A stretch of 27,769 bases of DNA from Acidobacteriota bacterium (GCA_021851465.1 JAJZDL010000007.1:1-27769), one strand, 5' to 3'; shown: positions 13,489-22,581, counted from the stretch's first letter. Notes: generated by a model from the sequence alone, not told the origin. Translations and numbers: made by a program.

Positions 13489-14343
13489 ATGAGCGACGAC
13501 ACATACGAAATCCCCGTCCCCGCCTCTGTGCTTCCCGGCCTGCGCGTCGCCATCCTCGGCGCGGGCAAGATGGGAGGCATCCTGTTGCAGGCCTTTCTCA
13601 AGAACAGCCTTCTGCTCCCCGAGCAGTTGGTTGCCACGGTGCAGCATCCCGATCGCGCGCAGGCGCTCTCTGCCCAGTTTGGCGTTGACGTGGGCACCGA
13701 CAATCTAGCCGCGGCCGAGCAGGCCGACGTCATCCTGCTCGGGGTCAAACCCATTCAGGTTCCCGCGGTCATCGCCGAGATCGCTCCGGCGCTTACGCCC
13801 TCCAAGCTGGTGCTCTCGTTCGCGGCCTCGGTCAAGACGCGCTCCATTGAGGACGCGGCGGGGTGCAATCTCGCGGTCATCCGCGCGATGCCCAACACAC
13901 CTGCGCTGCTGGCCGCCGGAGCGACCGCACTCTGCTCCGGCCGCTTCGTCGCGCCGGAGCAGATCGTTCTGGCCCAGCGCATCTTCAATACCGTGGGCCG
14001 CACCGTCGTCGTGGATGAGAAGCACATGGACGCCGTCACAGGACTCTCCGGCTCCGGCCCCGCCTTCCTCTACATCATCATTGAGGCGCTGGCCGAGGCG
14101 GGCGTCAATGTCGGCCTTCCGCGCGACGTGGCCACACTGCTGGCCGCGCAGACGGCCTACGGTTCGGCGCGCATGGTGCTCGAGACCGGGTACCACCCCG
14201 CGCTGCTCAAGGATGCTGTCACCACCCCCGCCGGATGCACGGTTGACGGCATTCTGGAGCTTGAAGAGGGTGGGCTGCGCGTCACCCTCATCAAGGCCGT
14301 CAAACGGGCCACGCAGCGCGCGCGGGAGCTCGCCGGCGGCTGA
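13489..14343 (+). CDS. proC: Pyrroline-5-carboxylate reductase
   Basis: 284 aa from ATG 13489; GTG 13483 in the same frame is an alternative. It catalyses the last step of proline synthesis, NAD(P)H-dependent reduction of pyrroline-5-carboxylate. The Rossmann motif is AILGAGKMGG near the N-terminus. Family marks are LLGVKPIQV, IRAMPNTPALLAAGATAL, the signature region VTGLSGSGPAFLYIIIEALAEAGV, and DAVTTPAGCTVDGILELEEGG. Length is standard. It is divergent from the pectinesterase-like gene across about 180 bp. No proA or proB is seen here. Confidence 0.96.
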   Translation: MSDDTYEIPVPASVLPGLRVAILGAGKMGGILLQAFLKNSLLLPEQLVATVQHPDRAQALSAQFGVDVGTDNLAAAEQADVILLGVKPIQVPAVIAEIAPALTPSKLVLSFAASVKTRSIEDAAGCNLAVIRAMPNTPALLAAGATALCSGRFVAPEQIVLAQRIFNTVGRTVVVDEKHMDAVTGLSGSGPAFLYIIIEALAEAGVNVGLPRDVATLLAAQTAYGSARMVLETGYHPALLKDAVTTPAGCTVDGILELEEGGLRVTLIKAVKRATQRARELAGG

Positions 14344-14478
14344 TGTTCCACTCGACAGTGCCCGTCCCTCGACTATCTCATCGTACCTGCGCCCGGATAT
14401 AGTATTGGGGAACGCGGCGGCCCTCGATGGGGCCTGCCGGAGAATTGCAACGCGGTACAGAAAGAGAGCCTCTCCATC

Positions 14479-15054
14479 ATGAAACTGTTGTCGACTGCTG
14501 CCTTATTCGCACTCTGTTTTTCCCTGGCCACTTCAAGCGCGTTTGCACAGGAGAGGGTCCACGCGCTCTCCGGCACTGTCACAGTCATTCATCCCAAGAT
14601 CCAGATGACGGAGATCAACACCGACGATGGCTCTTCCGGGCACTTCGAGTGGCTGACCAAGACCAACGTCCCCATCGACTTCGACAAGAGCATCAGCGCC
14701 GATGCGGTTCCGGCGGACAAGTTCACGACCGTTGGGACCCACGCGATCGTCTACTTTATCGGAGACGGGGACGTGCGCACCATCGTGGCCCTGCACGACC
14801 TTGGCACCGGGCCGCTGGTCAATAGCACCGGCACGGTAATCAAGTGGGACAAGCATGGCCACCTTCTTACCATCAAGAACAAAAAGGGCGGAGAAGAGTC
14901 CTTCCAGGTGGATACCAAGACGGTGGCGGACACGCCAACCGGCGTCATGGACAACCTCAAGTTCGACCTTAACAAGAAGGACACGGTGCGGGTGGTCGCC
15001 GTGCAGGCCAACGGTAGCCAGACCGCGTTACTCATCACCCCGGCCATCTTCTGA
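14479..15054 (+). CDS. Small secreted protein of unknown function
   Basis: 191 aa with a signal peptide (MKLLSTAALFALCFSLATSSAFA). Two similar beta-rich halves follow: LSGTVTVIHPKIQMTEINTDDG ... IVYFIGDG, then NSTGTVIKWDKHGHLLTIKNKKG ... DTVRVVAVQ. This suggests an internal duplication of an OB-like or beta-barrel unit. There are no catalytic motifs, and no cysteines in the mature part. It lies between proC (135 bp away) and the heme A synthase gene on the same strand. Function unknown; the gene call is firm. Confidence 0.82.
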   Translation: MKLLSTAALFALCFSLATSSAFAQERVHALSGTVTVIHPKIQMTEINTDDGSSGHFEWLTKTNVPIDFDKSISADAVPADKFTTVGTHAIVYFIGDGDVRTIVALHDLGTGPLVNSTGTVIKWDKHGHLLTIKNKKGGEESFQVDTKTVADTPTGVMDNLKFDLNKKDTVRVVAVQANGSQTALLITPAIF

Positions 15055-15147
15055 TCGCCGGGCGCAACCGAGCAGACCAGGCGCTGCAGCGAGCTGAAAT
15101 CGGCCCAACTTTGCGCCGCCACGCACACCAGCCGTATTGAATCGACC

Positions 15148-16149
15148 ATGGCCGCAGCCCCCTCAATCCCGCGCGCACCCCATTCCCGTCGCCTAGCACG
15201 CTTCGCCTGGTTCGTCGTCTTCTACAATGTGCTGGTCATCGTGTGGGGAGCGCTGGTGCGCGCCAGTGGCTCCGGCGCGGGCTGTGGCAACCATTGGCCG
15301 CTGTGCAACGGCCAAGTGATTCCGGTCTCCCCCGGATTCCACACGATCATCGAGTTCACCCACAGGATGATGGTCGGCGGCTCGACCTTCCTCGTCTTCG
15401 CGCTCCTGGTCTGGAGCATCCGCTCAACCGTCAAAGGACAGGCCGCGCGGGGCTTCGCGATTGCATCGACACTGCTGCTACTCAACGAAGCGCTGCTGGG
15501 CGCGCTGCTGGTCAAGCTGGGCTACGTCACCGCCAATCAATCCACCGGGCGCATGGTGCTGCTCTCGATTCACCTTGGCAATACGCTGCTGCTGATGGCC
15601 GCGCTGGCGTTGACGGCGCGTTTCCTCTCAACCGGGCAGCGATGGAGCGATCTTGCGCTGACGCGCCGCATGGTTGGAATCATCGAGGGCCTGGCCACAA
15701 CGATCTTCGTCGGCATCACCGGCTCCATCGCCGCGCTGGGAGACACGCTCTTCCCGGCGGCGTCGCTGCACGCATCGATTGCGCAGGACTTCGCCGTTCA
15801 CTCTCCGCTGCTGCTGCGCCTGCGCATCATCCATCCAGTGCTTGCGCTCATTGCGGCAGCGTTTGCAATCTGGCTGGCCACGCGCGCGCGCAGGGCTTGC
15901 CCATGCGAATCTCCAGAAATAGGAACCAGCCCGCGCACCTCCAACTCGACTGAGACTGGCCGAGCGCGCCTCGCACGCCTCGTTCTCATCCTGCTGGGAC
16001 TTCAGTTCGCGCTGGGGATCGCCGACGTTCTGCTGCTTGCACCGGCATGGATGCAGCTTCTTCATCTGCTTGGCGCGGACCTCTTCTGGATTGCACTGGT
16101 TCTGCTCGCAGCAGACACCCTCTGGCCGGCCGTCGATCCACTGGCCTGA
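15148..16149 (+). CDS. ctaA: Heme A synthase (COX15/CtaA family)
   Basis: 333 aa, about eight membrane spans. It oxidises haem O to haem A for cytochrome aa3-type oxidases. Diagnostic features are VWGALVRASGSGAGCGNHWPLC with the paired Cys46/Cys53, EFTHR (Glu70, His72), IHLGN (His142), RIIHP (His229) and LLHLLGADLF (His306). The loop around 247-273 (RRACPCESPEIG...) is longer and more polar than usual. No ctaB or cox genes are in the window. A different role in the same family is unlikely. Confidence 0.92.
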   Translation: MAAAPSIPRAPHSRRLARFAWFVVFYNVLVIVWGALVRASGSGAGCGNHWPLCNGQVIPVSPGFHTIIEFTHRMMVGGSTFLVFALLVWSIRSTVKGQAARGFAIASTLLLLNEALLGALLVKLGYVTANQSTGRMVLLSIHLGNTLLLMAALALTARFLSTGQRWSDLALTRRMVGIIEGLATTIFVGITGSIAALGDTLFPAASLHASIAQDFAVHSPLLLRLRIIHPVLALIAAAFAIWLATRARRACPCESPEIGTSPRTSNSTETGRARLARLVLILLGLQFALGIADVLLLAPAWMQLLHLLGADLFWIALVLLAADTLWPAVDPLA

Positions 16150-16402
16150 CGATCTCCACGCCGTTGCTTCGGCGAAGCCCCCACAAGTCGCCGTCCTGGA
16201 GAAGCGAGAGACTCCGCATTGCGTCCATGCGCAACGGCATACGGCGCGGTCAAGATGTTCCACGCAGGCCTATTCTTTTCGTCGAATGGCAACTTTCTTT
16301 GAAAGTACGTATATTTTTCTACGAACGAAAAAGAATTTTCCGATTCACCCAGACCGGCAGAGGCCCGCGTAGCTTCGCCGACAGAACGGAAGCCTGAGCC
16401 TG
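16150..16402. other. Intergenic region upstream of the symporter gene
   Basis: About 250 bp with an AT-rich patch (16286-16345). A weak promoter candidate is TGGCAA at 16287-16292, then 17 bp, then TATATT at 16310-16315, with the small dyad CTTTC-TTT-GAAAG between. No gene is supported. Confidence 0.35.
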
Positions 16403-18169
16403 ATGCACGTTGCCCCGATCCCCGCCATCCTGTTGCTCGCCACCACTCAGTTGACTCACCTTGCGCCGGTCGATCTCGCCATCCTTCTGCTGTACTTCGC
16501 GATGGTGATCTTCATCGGGTTTTATGTGAAGGGTTCGACCAACACCAGCGAGCAGTTTTTTCTGGCCGGGCGCGAGATGTCGGCGTGGATCGCGGGGCTG
16601 AGCTTCGTCTCGGCCAACCTCGGCTCGCTGGAGCTGATGGGCTGGGCGGGCGCGGCCTACCAGTACGGCATCCTCGCGACCCACTGGTACTGGATTGGCG
16701 CGATTCCGGCGATGCTCTTCCTCGGCATTGTGATGATGCCGTTCTACTACATCTCGAAGACGCACTCGGTCCCGGGCTATCTGCAACTGCGCTTCGGCGA
16801 GGGGGCGCGCGCGGTCTCCGGCGTCTCGTTCGCGTTTATGACGGTGCTGATGAGCGGCGTCAACATGTACTCGATGGCGCTGGTGATGAAGGTCGTCCTC
16901 GGCTGGGACATCAACTTCTCCGTCTGGGTGGGGGCCGTCACCGTCGCTCTCTACGTCATGCTTGGCGGACTGCGCTCGGCCATCATCAACGAGGTGCTAC
17001 AGTTCGTCCTCATCTGGGCCGGGGCCGCGCTCATCCCAATCCTCGGCCTCATCGAGGCGGGCGGATGGACCAACCTGAAGGCCCAGATCGCCGTGCGCAT
17101 GGGCAGCAGCGACTATATGCATCTGTGGTCCACGCTGGGCAGCTTCAAGGACAACCCCATGGGCGTTCATTGGACTGGGATCGTCTTCGGCCTGGGATTC
17201 GTGATCGCCTTCGGCTACTGGACCACCGACTTCCTCGTCGTGCAGCGCGTTCTTTCGGCCAACAACCTGCGCTCCGCGCGCATGGCTCCCATCATCGGCT
17301 CGGCCTTCAAGATGTTCGTTCCGTTCTTTGTCATTCTTCCCGGACTGTTGGCCCTGGTGCTGCTGAAGGACTCCTCCGGCCACCTCATGCAGCTCTACCC
17401 CGACGGCAGCGACATGGTCCTTCACCACGGCGCGCACAGCTTCAACGAAGTGCTTCCGCTAATGATGATCCGCTACCTCGGGCCGGGGCTGCTCGGCCTG
17501 GGAATTACCGCGCTGATCGCGGGATTCATGTCCGGCATGGCGGGCAACGTCAGCGCCTTTTCCACGGTGTGGACCTATGACCTCTACGGCGCGTACATCA
17601 ACAAAAAAGCCCCCGACGCGCACTACGTCTCGATGGGCCGCTGGTCCACCATCGTCGGCATGTTGATCTCGGTCGGCACGGCGTATCTGGTGATGGGCGC
17701 GGCCAGCATCATGGACTACGTTCAGGAGCTGTTCAGCTTCTTCATCGCGCCGCTCTTCGGCACCGTCATTCTCGGCATGTTGTGGAAGCGCGCCTCGAAG
17801 GCGGGCGGGTTCTGGGGGCTGCTGGCGGGCACCGCTTCGTCGATCTTCATGTGGCTGATGGTGCTGCACGACAAGGCGAACATCCGCTTCATGATCCTGC
17901 AACCGCACGCCTCCGCAGACACCATCCTGCGGGTGCAGGCGATGGCTGCCAACCTCTACCGCGCGGCGTGGTCGTGGCTGGTGTGCGTTCTCGTCACGGT
18001 CGTCGTCAGCTACTGCACCAGGCCCACGCCGGAGTCGCAGCTTACCGGTCTGGTCTACGGCTCGACGATTATTCCCGACGACGGCTCCACGAAGATCTAC
18101 GAGAAGCCGATCTTCTGGGCCATCGTCGTCGCCACCGTGCTCTTCGCGCTCAACCTCTGGCTCTGGTAG
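16403..18169 (+). CDS. Sodium/solute symporter (SSS family)
   Basis: 588 aa, about 13-14 membrane spans. SSS marks include FYVKGSTNTSEQFFLAGREMSAWIAGLSFVSANLGSLELMG, TWSVPGYLQLRFG-like text (THSVPGYLQLRFGEG), TVALYVMLGGLRSAIINEVLQF, FGYWTTDFLVVQRVLSA and ALIAGFMSGMAGNVSAFSTVWTYDLY. These are typical of SGLT-type sugar or related solute carriers. The next two genes on the strand are a two-TM protein and a sugar-isomerase-like protein, at 81 and 45 bp spacing, which suggests uptake of a monosaccharide-like substrate. The substrate cannot be read from the sequence. Confidence 0.92.
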   Translation: MHVAPIPAILLLATTQLTHLAPVDLAILLLYFAMVIFIGFYVKGSTNTSEQFFLAGREMSAWIAGLSFVSANLGSLELMGWAGAAYQYGILATHWYWIGAIPAMLFLGIVMMPFYYISKTHSVPGYLQLRFGEGARAVSGVSFAFMTVLMSGVNMYSMALVMKVVLGWDINFSVWVGAVTVALYVMLGGLRSAIINEVLQFVLIWAGAALIPILGLIEAGGWTNLKAQIAVRMGSSDYMHLWSTLGSFKDNPMGVHWTGIVFGLGFVIAFGYWTTDFLVVQRVLSANNLRSARMAPIIGSAFKMFVPFFVILPGLLALVLLKDSSGHLMQLYPDGSDMVLHHGAHSFNEVLPLMMIRYLGPGLLGLGITALIAGFMSGMAGNVSAFSTVWTYDLYGAYINKKAPDAHYVSMGRWSTIVGMLISVGTAYLVMGAASIMDYVQELFSFFIAPLFGTVILGMLWKRASKAGGFWGLLAGTASSIFMWLMVLHDKANIRFMILQPHASADTILRVQAMAANLYRAAWSWLVCVLVTVVVSYCTRPTPESQLTGLVYGSTIIPDDGSTKIYEKPIFWAIVVATVLFALNLWLW

Positions 18170-18250
18170 CCCTCTTGCAGCCGTTATTCTGAACCAAGGG
18201 AAGGGCAGCTTCAATTTGCTCTCGCACCATTCGCACCGAAGGAGAAGCTC

Positions 18251-18481
18251 ATGACCACCCCACACGTCGATCCCAGCACCGAACAGATGCTTTCCATCTG
18301 GTTCTTCGTCGGCGTCCTCACGTTTTGCTCTGGGCTTATCATCTTCGGCGAGGGGATCTACGAGTTCTGGCACCCGCCCTCGACCGTTCTCGCCAACCTG
18401 CACCCGGCCTTCTGGTGGGGGATGCTGATGACTGCCTTCGGCGGCTTCTACGTTCTCCGCTTCCGCCCCGGCAAGGGATAA
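18251..18481 (+). CDS. Small two-transmembrane protein
   Basis: 76 aa. A polar N-terminus (MTTPHVDPSTEQ) is followed by two hydrophobic segments (about 15-34 and 55-70) separated by YEFWHPPSTVLANLHP, ending RFRPGKG. GAAGGAGAAG upstream gives a good ribosome-binding site. It sits between the symporter and the isomerase-like gene, all on one strand, so a helper role in the transport unit is likely but unproven. No named family recognised. Confidence 0.75.
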   Translation: MTTPHVDPSTEQMLSIWFFVGVLTFCSGLIIFGEGIYEFWHPPSTVLANLHPAFWWGMLMTAFGGFYVLRFRPGKG

Positions 18482-18526
18482 CCTATTAGTCGTGACTCAC
18501 AGCAGTACACCAAGGAGCTTCAAGCA

Positions 18527-19939
18527 ATGTCCAAGCAAATGACCATGGGAGTCCTCGTCGGCAACCGCGGGTTCTTCCCCTCGCACCTCGCCACCAGCGG
18601 CCGCGTCGAAATCATTGCAGCGCTGGAGGCCTCTGGAATCAAGCCCATCGTGCTCACGCCGGAGGTCACCGCGCACGGCGCGGTGGAGACGTACGAGGAC
18701 GCGAAGAAGTGCGCGGCGCTGTTCCAGGCGCACGCCGCGGAGATCGACGGCCTGATTATCACTCTGCCCAACTTCGGCGAGGAGCGCGGCCTGGCCGACG
18801 CCATCCGCCTCGCCGATCTGCGCGTGCCGGTGCTCATTCAGGCCACGCCGGACACTGCGGGCAAGATGGGCATCGCGCACCGCCGCGACAGCTTCTGCGG
18901 CAAGATGTCGATCTGCAACAACCTGAAGCAGTACGGCATTCCCTACTCGCTGACCACGCTGCACACCGAGGCGCCGGACTCGGCTGAGTTCAAGGCCGAC
19001 CTTGCGTGGTTCTCCGCCGTCTGCCGGACGGTTCGCGGCCTGAAGAACCTGCGCCTTGGCGCGATCGGCGCTCGTCCGACTGCATTCAACACGGTGCGCT
19101 ACTCGGAGAAGCTGCTGGAGCGCAGCGGCATTACGGTCGAGACGCTGGATCTCTCCGAGGTGATGGGGCGCATTGGACGGATGAAGGACACGGACGACGC
19201 GGCGCAACAGAAGCTGGCCGCCATCAAGAAGTACATTCCGGTGGGCCAGACCCCGGAGGCCGCGCTGCTGAAGATGGCCAAGCTGGGCGCGGTGATCGAC
19301 GCATGGATGGCCGCCAGCGAGCTGACCGTCTCGGCGGTGCAGTGCTGGACCAGCATCGAGGAGTTCCTCGGCATCGTTCCGTGTACGGTGATGTCGATGA
19401 TGAGCGAGAACCTGATTCCCTCGGCCTGCGAGGTGGACGTGCTGGGCACCGTCTCCATGTACGCGCTGACGCTGGCCAGCGAGACTCCCTCCGCCATTCT
19501 CGACTGGAACAACAACTACGGCGAGAACCCGGACAAGGCCGTCTGCTTCCACTGCTCCAACCTGCCCAAGCACTTCTTCAAGGAGGGCGTGAAGATGGAC
19601 TACCAGCTCATCATCGCGGGCACGGTGGGCAAGGAGAACACCCATGGCACGCTGGACGGCACGGTGAAGGCCGGACCGATGAGCTACGCGCGCTTCTCCA
19701 CCGACGACTTCACCGGCCAGATCAAGGGCTACGTCGGCCAGGGCGCATTCACCGACGACCCGCTGAACACCTTCGGCGGCGCGGGCGTAGTCGAGATTCC
19801 CAGGATGCAGGAGCTGCTTCGGTACATCTGCGAGAACGGCTTCGAGCACCACGTCGCGGCCAGCTTCTCCAGCACTGCCGCTCCCATTCAGGAGGCCGCT
19901 ACCAAGTACCTCAAGTGGCCCACCCACTGGCACAAGTAG
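18527..19939 (+). CDS. L-fucose/L-arabinose isomerase-like protein
   Basis: 470 aa, cytoplasmic. The N-terminal part (GVLVGNRGFFPSHLATSGR ... DGLIITLPNFGEERG) and the later VSAVQCWTSIEEFLGIVPCTVMSMMSE, ACEVDVLGTVSMYAL and VCFHCSNLPKHFF match the layout of the fucose/arabinose isomerase fold, with Glu in IEEF, Asp in EVDVLG and His in FHCSN as likely metal ligands. The fold is used for aldose-ketose interconversion of several sugars, so the substrate is open. An AAGGAG site is upstream. It is the last gene of the symporter unit and is followed by a bulged hairpin. Confidence 0.85.
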   Translation: MSKQMTMGVLVGNRGFFPSHLATSGRVEIIAALEASGIKPIVLTPEVTAHGAVETYEDAKKCAALFQAHAAEIDGLIITLPNFGEERGLADAIRLADLRVPVLIQATPDTAGKMGIAHRRDSFCGKMSICNNLKQYGIPYSLTTLHTEAPDSAEFKADLAWFSAVCRTVRGLKNLRLGAIGARPTAFNTVRYSEKLLERSGITVETLDLSEVMGRIGRMKDTDDAAQQKLAAIKKYIPVGQTPEAALLKMAKLGAVIDAWMAASELTVSAVQCWTSIEEFLGIVPCTVMSMMSENLIPSACEVDVLGTVSMYALTLASETPSAILDWNNNYGENPDKAVCFHCSNLPKHFFKEGVKMDYQLIIAGTVGKENTHGTLDGTVKAGPMSYARFSTDDFTGQIKGYVGQGAFTDDPLNTFGGAGVVEIPRMQELLRYICENGFEHHVAASFSSTAAPIQEAATKYLKWPTHWHK

Positions 19940-19947
19940 CTCGCCAA

Positions 19948-20021
19948 GCGATCCCACTCTGTCACTTTCTGAACAGGACCGCGACCCTGCCCTGTTTGCG
20001 GAGGGCCTGTTCTGGGATCGC
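19948..20021. terminator. Bulged long hairpin between convergent genes
   Basis: The outer stem GCGATCCCA (19948-19956) pairs with TGGGATCGC (20013-20021). The inner stem GAACAGG (19971-19977) pairs with CCTGTTC (20006-20012). A 14-nt bulge lies on the left side only. Position between the plus-strand isomerase-like gene and the minus-strand regulator suggests a two-way transcript end. No T-run is seen. Confidence 0.45.
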
Positions 20022-20062
20022 ATTCATGATCGAGTCGTTGTGAATATGAAAAGGGAGTTCGG

Positions 20063-20848
20063 TCAGGGGTTGGGCAGGAAGCGGTATCCGATGCCGCGGA
20101 CGGTGGTGAGGTGGGCGGGGTTGGCGGGGTCGTCCTCGATGTAGCGGCGGAGGCGGACGATGAAGTTGTCGATGGCGCGGGTGTCGGTGTCCTCGCGGAC
20201 GCGCCAGACCTCTTCGAGGATCTGCTTGCGGGAGACGATCTGACCGGCGCGGTCGGTGAGGTAGCGGAGGAGGTCGGCCTCCATCACGGTGAGGTGGGTG
20301 GTGCGGTTGGGGGCGATGAGTTCGAGGGCGTCGAAGCGGATGGTGCGGTGATTGAAGGTGTATGCGTCGGCGGGGGCGTGCGAGGAAGAAGCAGATCCCT
20401 CCGCTGCGCCGCGGAGCGAGGCTTCTGCGGCTGAGAGTTCAGTGGACCGGGTAGAGTGCCATTGGGTGCGGCGCAGGAGGCTCTTGATGCGGACGAGGAG
20501 GATGTTGAGGTTGAAGGGCTTGGGGAGGTAGTCGTCGGCACCGGCCTCGATGCCGACGAGGATGTCCTCGGGGCGGGCGCGCGCGGTAAGCATAAGGATG
20601 GGGGTGAAGCAGTGAGCGTCGCGCAGGGCGCGGGCGATGGCGAAGCCGTCGGTGCCGGGGAGCATACAGTCGAGGACGATGGCGGCGATGGGTTCGGGCG
20701 GCGCGAGGAGGTAGGCGAGTGCAGCGTCGCCATCGGACTCGTGGTGGGTGCGGTAGCCCTCGGCGGAGAGGTTGAAGAGCAGGCCCTGCGCGAGGTGTTC
20801 TTCGTCTTCGATCAGCGCGATGAGTGGGGATGTGGGGCTGTGGTTCAT
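20063..20848 (-). CDS. OmpR/PhoB-type response regulator
   Basis: 261 aa from the ATG at 20848. ATG 20860 is possible; the frame to 20941 would overlap the marC-like gene and is not favoured. Receiver domain: IALIEDEEH (acidic pair), IVLDCMLPGTDGF (phospho-acceptor Asp60), ILMLTAR and DDYLPKPF (Lys). The C-terminal winged helix has LTVMEADLLRYLTDRAGQIVSRKQILEEVW and DNFIVRLRRYIEDDP ... VRGIGYRF. The linker between domains (about 30 residues, with SAAEASLRGAAEGSASSSHA) is long and encoded partly by a palindromic stretch. The likely partner is the kinase at 21633-22553, with the MarC-like gene between them. Confidence 0.94.
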   Translation of the reverse strand: MNHSPTSPLIALIEDEEHLAQGLLFNLSAEGYRTHHESDGDAALAYLLAPPEPIAAIVLDCMLPGTDGFAIARALRDAHCFTPILMLTARARPEDILVGIEAGADDYLPKPFNLNILLVRIKSLLRRTQWHSTRSTELSAAEASLRGAAEGSASSSHAPADAYTFNHRTIRFDALELIAPNRTTHLTVMEADLLRYLTDRAGQIVSRKQILEEVWRVREDTDTRAIDNFIVRLRRYIEDDPANPAHLTTVRGIGYRFLPNP

Positions 20849-20892
20849 GGAAGCGACCATTCTACGGGAGAAAAGATCTAAGGGAGAAAAGG

Positions 20893-21576
20893 CTATCTGG
20901 GATGGAGGACGCTTGCGAGCATGGGAACCAGTCCGTTCCATGCGATCTGCACGCCGATGCAGAGCATGATGAAGGCGATGACACGCAGGATTCCATGCAC
21001 GGTGGAGGGCGAGATGCGCTGCGCGATGCGCGGCGCGTAGGCGTAGCTGAAGTAGACGGTCAGGCTCAGGACGAGGATGGCCAGCAGCAGGCCGGCGTGG
21101 GCGATGAGATTGTCCGAGATGGGCCTTTGCGGGGTGTGCGCGCTAAGGGTGAGCATGACGACGATGGTGCCTGGGCCGGCGGTGATGGGGAATGTAAAGG
21201 GGTAAAAGGTCTTTTGCTGGAGGGTGCCTGCGAGGTTGTCGGCCTGAACCTGCGCGGCCGCCTGCATCTTCTCCGGGCTTGGATCGAGGCCCTGCTGATT
21301 GAGCATGGACCAGGCGATGGCGGCGATCACCAGGCCGCCGGAGACCTGGACGATGGGCAGCGAGATTCCGAAGAAGTGCAGCAGAGTGGAGCCGACCAGG
21401 TCGATGACGGCGAGAAAGAGAATGGTATTGATGGCGATGCGGCGGGCCAGCGAGTGGTAGACGGGGATGGGAGCGGCACCGACCAGGCCGAGAAAGATCA
21501 GCGCCGAGCCAAGCGGATTGATGAGCGGCAGAAGGGCACTGAAGGAGAGTACGAAGTAGTTCCAGAACAGCAGCAT
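20893..21576 (-). CDS. MarC-family integral membrane protein
   Basis: 227 aa with six hydrophobic segments. The start MLLFWNYFVLSFSALLPLINPLGSALIFLGL has the NPLG motif, and QKTFYPFTFPITAGPGTIVVMLTL is the matching second repeat; together these mark MarC/NAAT proteins (UPF0056). Biochemical role is poorly established for the family. It lies 56 bp downstream of the histidine kinase and 44 bp upstream of the response regulator on one strand, so the three are probably one transcript. It may be a sensed partner or simply a co-regulated gene. Confidence 0.9.
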   Translation of the reverse strand: MLLFWNYFVLSFSALLPLINPLGSALIFLGLVGAAPIPVYHSLARRIAINTILFLAVIDLVGSTLLHFFGISLPIVQVSGGLVIAAIAWSMLNQQGLDPSPEKMQAAAQVQADNLAGTLQQKTFYPFTFPITAGPGTIVVMLTLSAHTPQRPISDNLIAHAGLLLAILVLSLTVYFSYAYAPRIAQRISPSTVHGILRVIAFIMLCIGVQIAWNGLVPMLASVLHPR

Positions 21577-21632
21577 GGTCCTCCAAGGTTGCGGGCTGGT
21601 TGCATTGGGTTAGATGCAAGCAAGAGGCTGGA

Positions 21633-22553
21633 TTATTCCGGCGTTCTTTCCGCGGGGTTGGCCAGCGGCAGGGTGAGGGTGAGGGTGGTGCCGAGGTTGG
21701 GGCCGGGGCTTGCGGCACGGACCTCTCCGCCGTGCTGGCGGGCGATGGCGCGGACCAGAAAGAGGCCGAGGCCGGTGCCTTTGATGCGGACGGCGTCGCG
21801 CCCTGGGACGCGGTAGAAGCGCTTGAAGATGCGTTTGAGTTGGTCTGGGGCGAGGCCGACGCCGCTGTCGGCGACGGTGAGCGCGACGTTGGTGTAGCGG
21901 ACGATGGCGAGCGAGCAGCGGATATGGATCGAGTCTGGGGAGTACTTGACGGCGTTGTCGAGCAGGTTGAGGACTGCGGTGCGGAGGTCCTCGGGGACGG
22001 CGCGGACGGGCAGGCGGACTCCGGTGGGAACGGGCGCGAGCTGGATGGATTCGGCGGGCAGGTGATTGCGCTGGAGGGTGATGGCGATGCAGTCGGCGAC
22101 GAGGGGCGCGAGTTCGAGGAGGGTGCGGTCGTGCGGACGGCGCGCGCCGAGTTCTCCGGCCTTGAGGACCTGCTCGACGGTGGCGAGGAGGCGGTCTGAA
22201 TCGGCGAGCATGATGGAGTAGAACTGCTGGCGCTGGGGTTCGGGGAGGTCGCGGCGCTGGAGGGTTTCGAGGTAGAGGCGGATGGAAGCGATGGGGGTCT
22301 TGAGCTCGTGGGTGACGGCGTTGAGAAAGGAGTCCTGGCGCTCGTTGCGGCGGACCTCACGGACGAGAAAGACGGTGTTGAGGACGACTCCGGCGGTGAG
22401 CAGGCCGAAGAGGACGAGGCCGAGGATGACCAGGACGACGCGGCGTTCGTTGAGGATGATCCAGGCGATGTTGAAGACGATGAGGCCAACTACAACAAGC
22501 ACTCCGAGGGTGATGGCGAGAGCGATGGCACCGCGGCGTCGGTTGATGTTCAT
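21633..22553 (-). CDS. Membrane sensor histidine kinase
   Basis: 306 aa from the ATG at 22553 (MNINRRRGAIALAITLG...). The open frame continues to 23438 but is antisense to nothing recognisable upstream and lacks a start signal. Two membrane spans (about 9-33 and 39-63) have almost no periplasmic loop, so any stimulus is probably sensed in or at the membrane. The kinase part has the H-box AVTHELKTPIAS (His82), N-box LLDNAVKYSPD (Asn200), G1 VADSGVGLAP, F-box FKRFYR and G2 KGTGLGLFLVRAIARQHGG. It is cotranscribed with the MarC-like and response-regulator genes. Confidence 0.94.
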   Translation of the reverse strand: MNINRRRGAIALAITLGVLVVVGLIVFNIAWIILNERRVVLVILGLVLFGLLTAGVVLNTVFLVREVRRNERQDSFLNAVTHELKTPIASIRLYLETLQRRDLPEPQRQQFYSIMLADSDRLLATVEQVLKAGELGARRPHDRTLLELAPLVADCIAITLQRNHLPAESIQLAPVPTGVRLPVRAVPEDLRTAVLNLLDNAVKYSPDSIHIRCSLAIVRYTNVALTVADSGVGLAPDQLKRIFKRFYRVPGRDAVRIKGTGLGLFLVRAIARQHGGEVRAASPGPNLGTTLTLTLPLANPAERTPE

Positions 22554-22581
22554 GGCGTGATTCGAGAGAAGAGCATGAAGA

